The notes beneath the pieces are model-generated. The model was not told the DNA's origin. It saw only the letters and a program-made list of their open reading frames with translations, and ran no database searches. From Pseudomonadota bacterium (lineage in GTDB: Bacteria > Pseudomonadota > Gammaproteobacteria > Acidiferrobacterales > Acidiferrobacteraceae), in NCBI GenBank assembly GCA_021797365.1, contig JAJZZU010000052.1, positions 1 to 11,468 of the forward strand: a DNA stretch of 11,468 nt, in the 5' to 3' direction. Position numbers and translations under genes: made by a program. Shown here in pieces: positions 10,876-11,468 of the stretch (position 1 is the stretch's first letter; every line of letters starts with the position of its first letter).

Positions 10876-10952
10876 TGGGGTGACGGACGGGATTCGAACC
10901 CGTGATCGCCCGGTTCACAGCCGGGAATGTTGGCCTCTACACCACCGTCACC
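10876..10952 (-). tRNA. tRNA-His(GTG)
   Basis: 77 bases including encoded G-1 opposite C73, the His identity pair, and CCA. Acceptor GTGACGG/CCGTCAC. Anticodon stem CCCGG/CCGGG holds loop CTGTGAA, anticodon GTG. T-loop TTCGAAT. Confidence 0.95.
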
Positions 10953-10985
10953 ATCAACCACAACCCCGGATGACCTGGGAATAAC

Positions 10986-11069
10986 TGGTGCGCACGGTCG
11001 GACTCGAACCGACACCCGTTTCCGGACCAGCCTCTCAGACTGGCGTGTCTGCCATTTCACCACGCGCGC
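10986..11069 (-). tRNA. tRNA-Leu(GAG)
   Basis: 84 bases with CCA. Acceptor GCGCGCG/CGTGCGC (one G-T). Anticodon stem CCAGT/GCTGG holds loop CTGAGAG, anticodon GAG. Long variable arm; T-loop TTCGAGT. Confidence 0.94.
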
Positions 11070-11074
11070 AAAAC

Positions 11075-11151
11075 TGGTCGGGGAAGACGGATTCGAACCG
11101 TCGGCCTCCTGCTCCCGAAGCAGGCGCTCTACCAGGCTGAGCTATACCCCG
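11075..11151 (-). tRNA. tRNA-Pro(CGG)
   Basis: 77 bases with CCA. Acceptor CGGGGTA/TTCCCCG with one T-T mismatch. Anticodon stem CCTGC/GCAGG holds loop TTCGGGA, anticodon CGG. With GGG and TGG this completes all three Pro anticodons. Confidence 0.94.
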
Positions 11152-11159
11152 AAAATGAT

Positions 11160-11233
11160 TGGTTCCGGGCCAGGGACTTGAACCCCAATTCGCGGATCCA
11201 GAATCCGCTGTCCTGCCATTAGACGAGCCCGGA
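11160..11233 (-). tRNA. tRNA-Gln(CTG)
   Basis: 74 bases with CCA. Acceptor TCCGGGC/GCCCGGA. Anticodon stem GCGGA/TCCGC holds loop TTCTGGA, anticodon CTG. T-loop TTCAAGT. Confidence 0.94.
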
Positions 11234-11243
11234 ATAGGAAAAT

Positions 11244-11318
11244 TGGTGCCCCCAGCCGGAGTCGAACCGGGCTCTCCTGCTCTTCAGGCAGGCGCTTGCC
11301 CACGTCAGCTAGAGACAC
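11244..11318 (-). pseudogene. tRNA-Phe(GAA)-like gene with broken acceptor stem
   Basis: About 75 bases with CCA. Anticodon stem CCTGC/GCAGG holds loop CTGAAGA, anticodon GAA, and T-loop TTCGACT is normal. The 5' strand GTGTCTC does not pair properly with 3' strand TGGGGGC (two mismatches, three wobbles), the T-stem has a C-C mismatch at its base, and the D-stem has only three pairs. Only 3 bases separate it from the next tRNA, suggesting its original 5' end was lost or replaced. Confidence 0.65.
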
Positions 11319-11321
11319 ATT

Positions 11322-11405
11322 TGGTACGCGCAGAGGGACTTGAACCCCCACACCTTGCGGCACTGGGTCCTAAGCCCAGCGTGTCTGCCATTCCACCATG
11401 CGCGC
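11322..11405 (-). tRNA. tRNA-Leu(TAG)
   Basis: 84 bases with CCA. Acceptor GCGCGCA/TGCGCGT (one G-T). Anticodon stem CTGGG/CCCAG holds loop CTTAGGA, anticodon TAG. Long variable arm; T-loop TTCAAGT. Confidence 0.94.
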
Positions 11406-11421
11406 ATGGCAACCCTTGAAT

Positions 11422-11468
11422 TGGCGGATGGTGTGGGATTCGAACCCACGGACCCCTGCGGGCCTCCG
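11422..11468 (-). tRNA. 3' part of a tRNA, probably Ser (cut by window edge)
   Basis: CCA, discriminator G, acceptor ACCATCC, T-arm GTGGG-TTCGAAT-CCCAC and the start of a long variable arm (GCCCGCAGGGG region). Discriminator G and the long arm indicate Ser. The anticodon lies outside the window; TGA would complete the Ser set but is a guess. Confidence 0.8.

Noticed and set aside
8676..11419. Plus-strand frames with repeated GFEP- or RTC-like peptides
   Set aside because: These are translations of the reverse complement of tRNA T-arms, a known source of false genes in tRNA arrays.

Overview
The window reads as an accessory, probably mobile, segment (ICE or plasmid) of a high-GC proteobacterium. 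Reasons are GC-rich third codon positions, a KfrA-type plasmid DNA-binding protein, a fused Fic/winged-helix protein, and a dense array of CCA-encoding tRNA genes. Such arrays are known from integrative elements of acidophiles such as Acidithiobacillus; that host assignment is inference.

Layout. (1) 1-3035, plus strand: the 3' end of a membrane-protein gene overlaps an HNH-RNA ligase fusion, followed by a uracil-DNA-glycosylase-like protein and a KfrA-like coiled-coil protein. All are coupled by short overlaps or close spacing. (2) 3046-4504: a minus-strand HTH-PPP phosphatase fusion is divergent from a plus-strand XRE regulator, with inverted repeats between them. (3) 4505-6260: a repeat-bearing leader and a Fic protein with an AbiEi-like N-terminus. 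(4) 6261-6559: a structured intergenic stretch with a promoter, a possible small RNA and a strong terminator. (5) 6560-8641, minus strand: a metallophosphoesterase, a small membrane protein, an HNH endonuclease and a basic 102-residue protein with a leader mini-ORF, all downstream of the tRNA array. (6) 8677-11468, minus strand: at least 20 tRNA-like genes plus one cut by the window edge and one 5'-half relic, broken once by an opposite-strand YgjV-like membrane gene.

The most striking observation is a 21-bp hairpin element, present in eight copies at six sites, all inside D-loops or T-loops of four tRNA genes: Arg(TCG), a Met(CAT)-like gene, Leu(CAA) and Leu(TAA). Two sites hold a copy inserted into the loop of another copy, at the same position. 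Both orientations occur, every copy is preceded by A when read in element orientation, and the stem shows A-T to G-C covariation. Removing the 21-mers restores canonical cloverleaf genes in three of the four hosts.

This looks like a very small mobile hairpin that targets RNA-type loops. Whether the tRNAs are killed, tolerate the hairpins, or have them removed is open. The window also encodes an RNA ligase fused to an HNH-like domain and two metallophosphoesterases, so an RNA repair role tied to the tRNA array is a reasonable hypothesis, not a demonstrated one.
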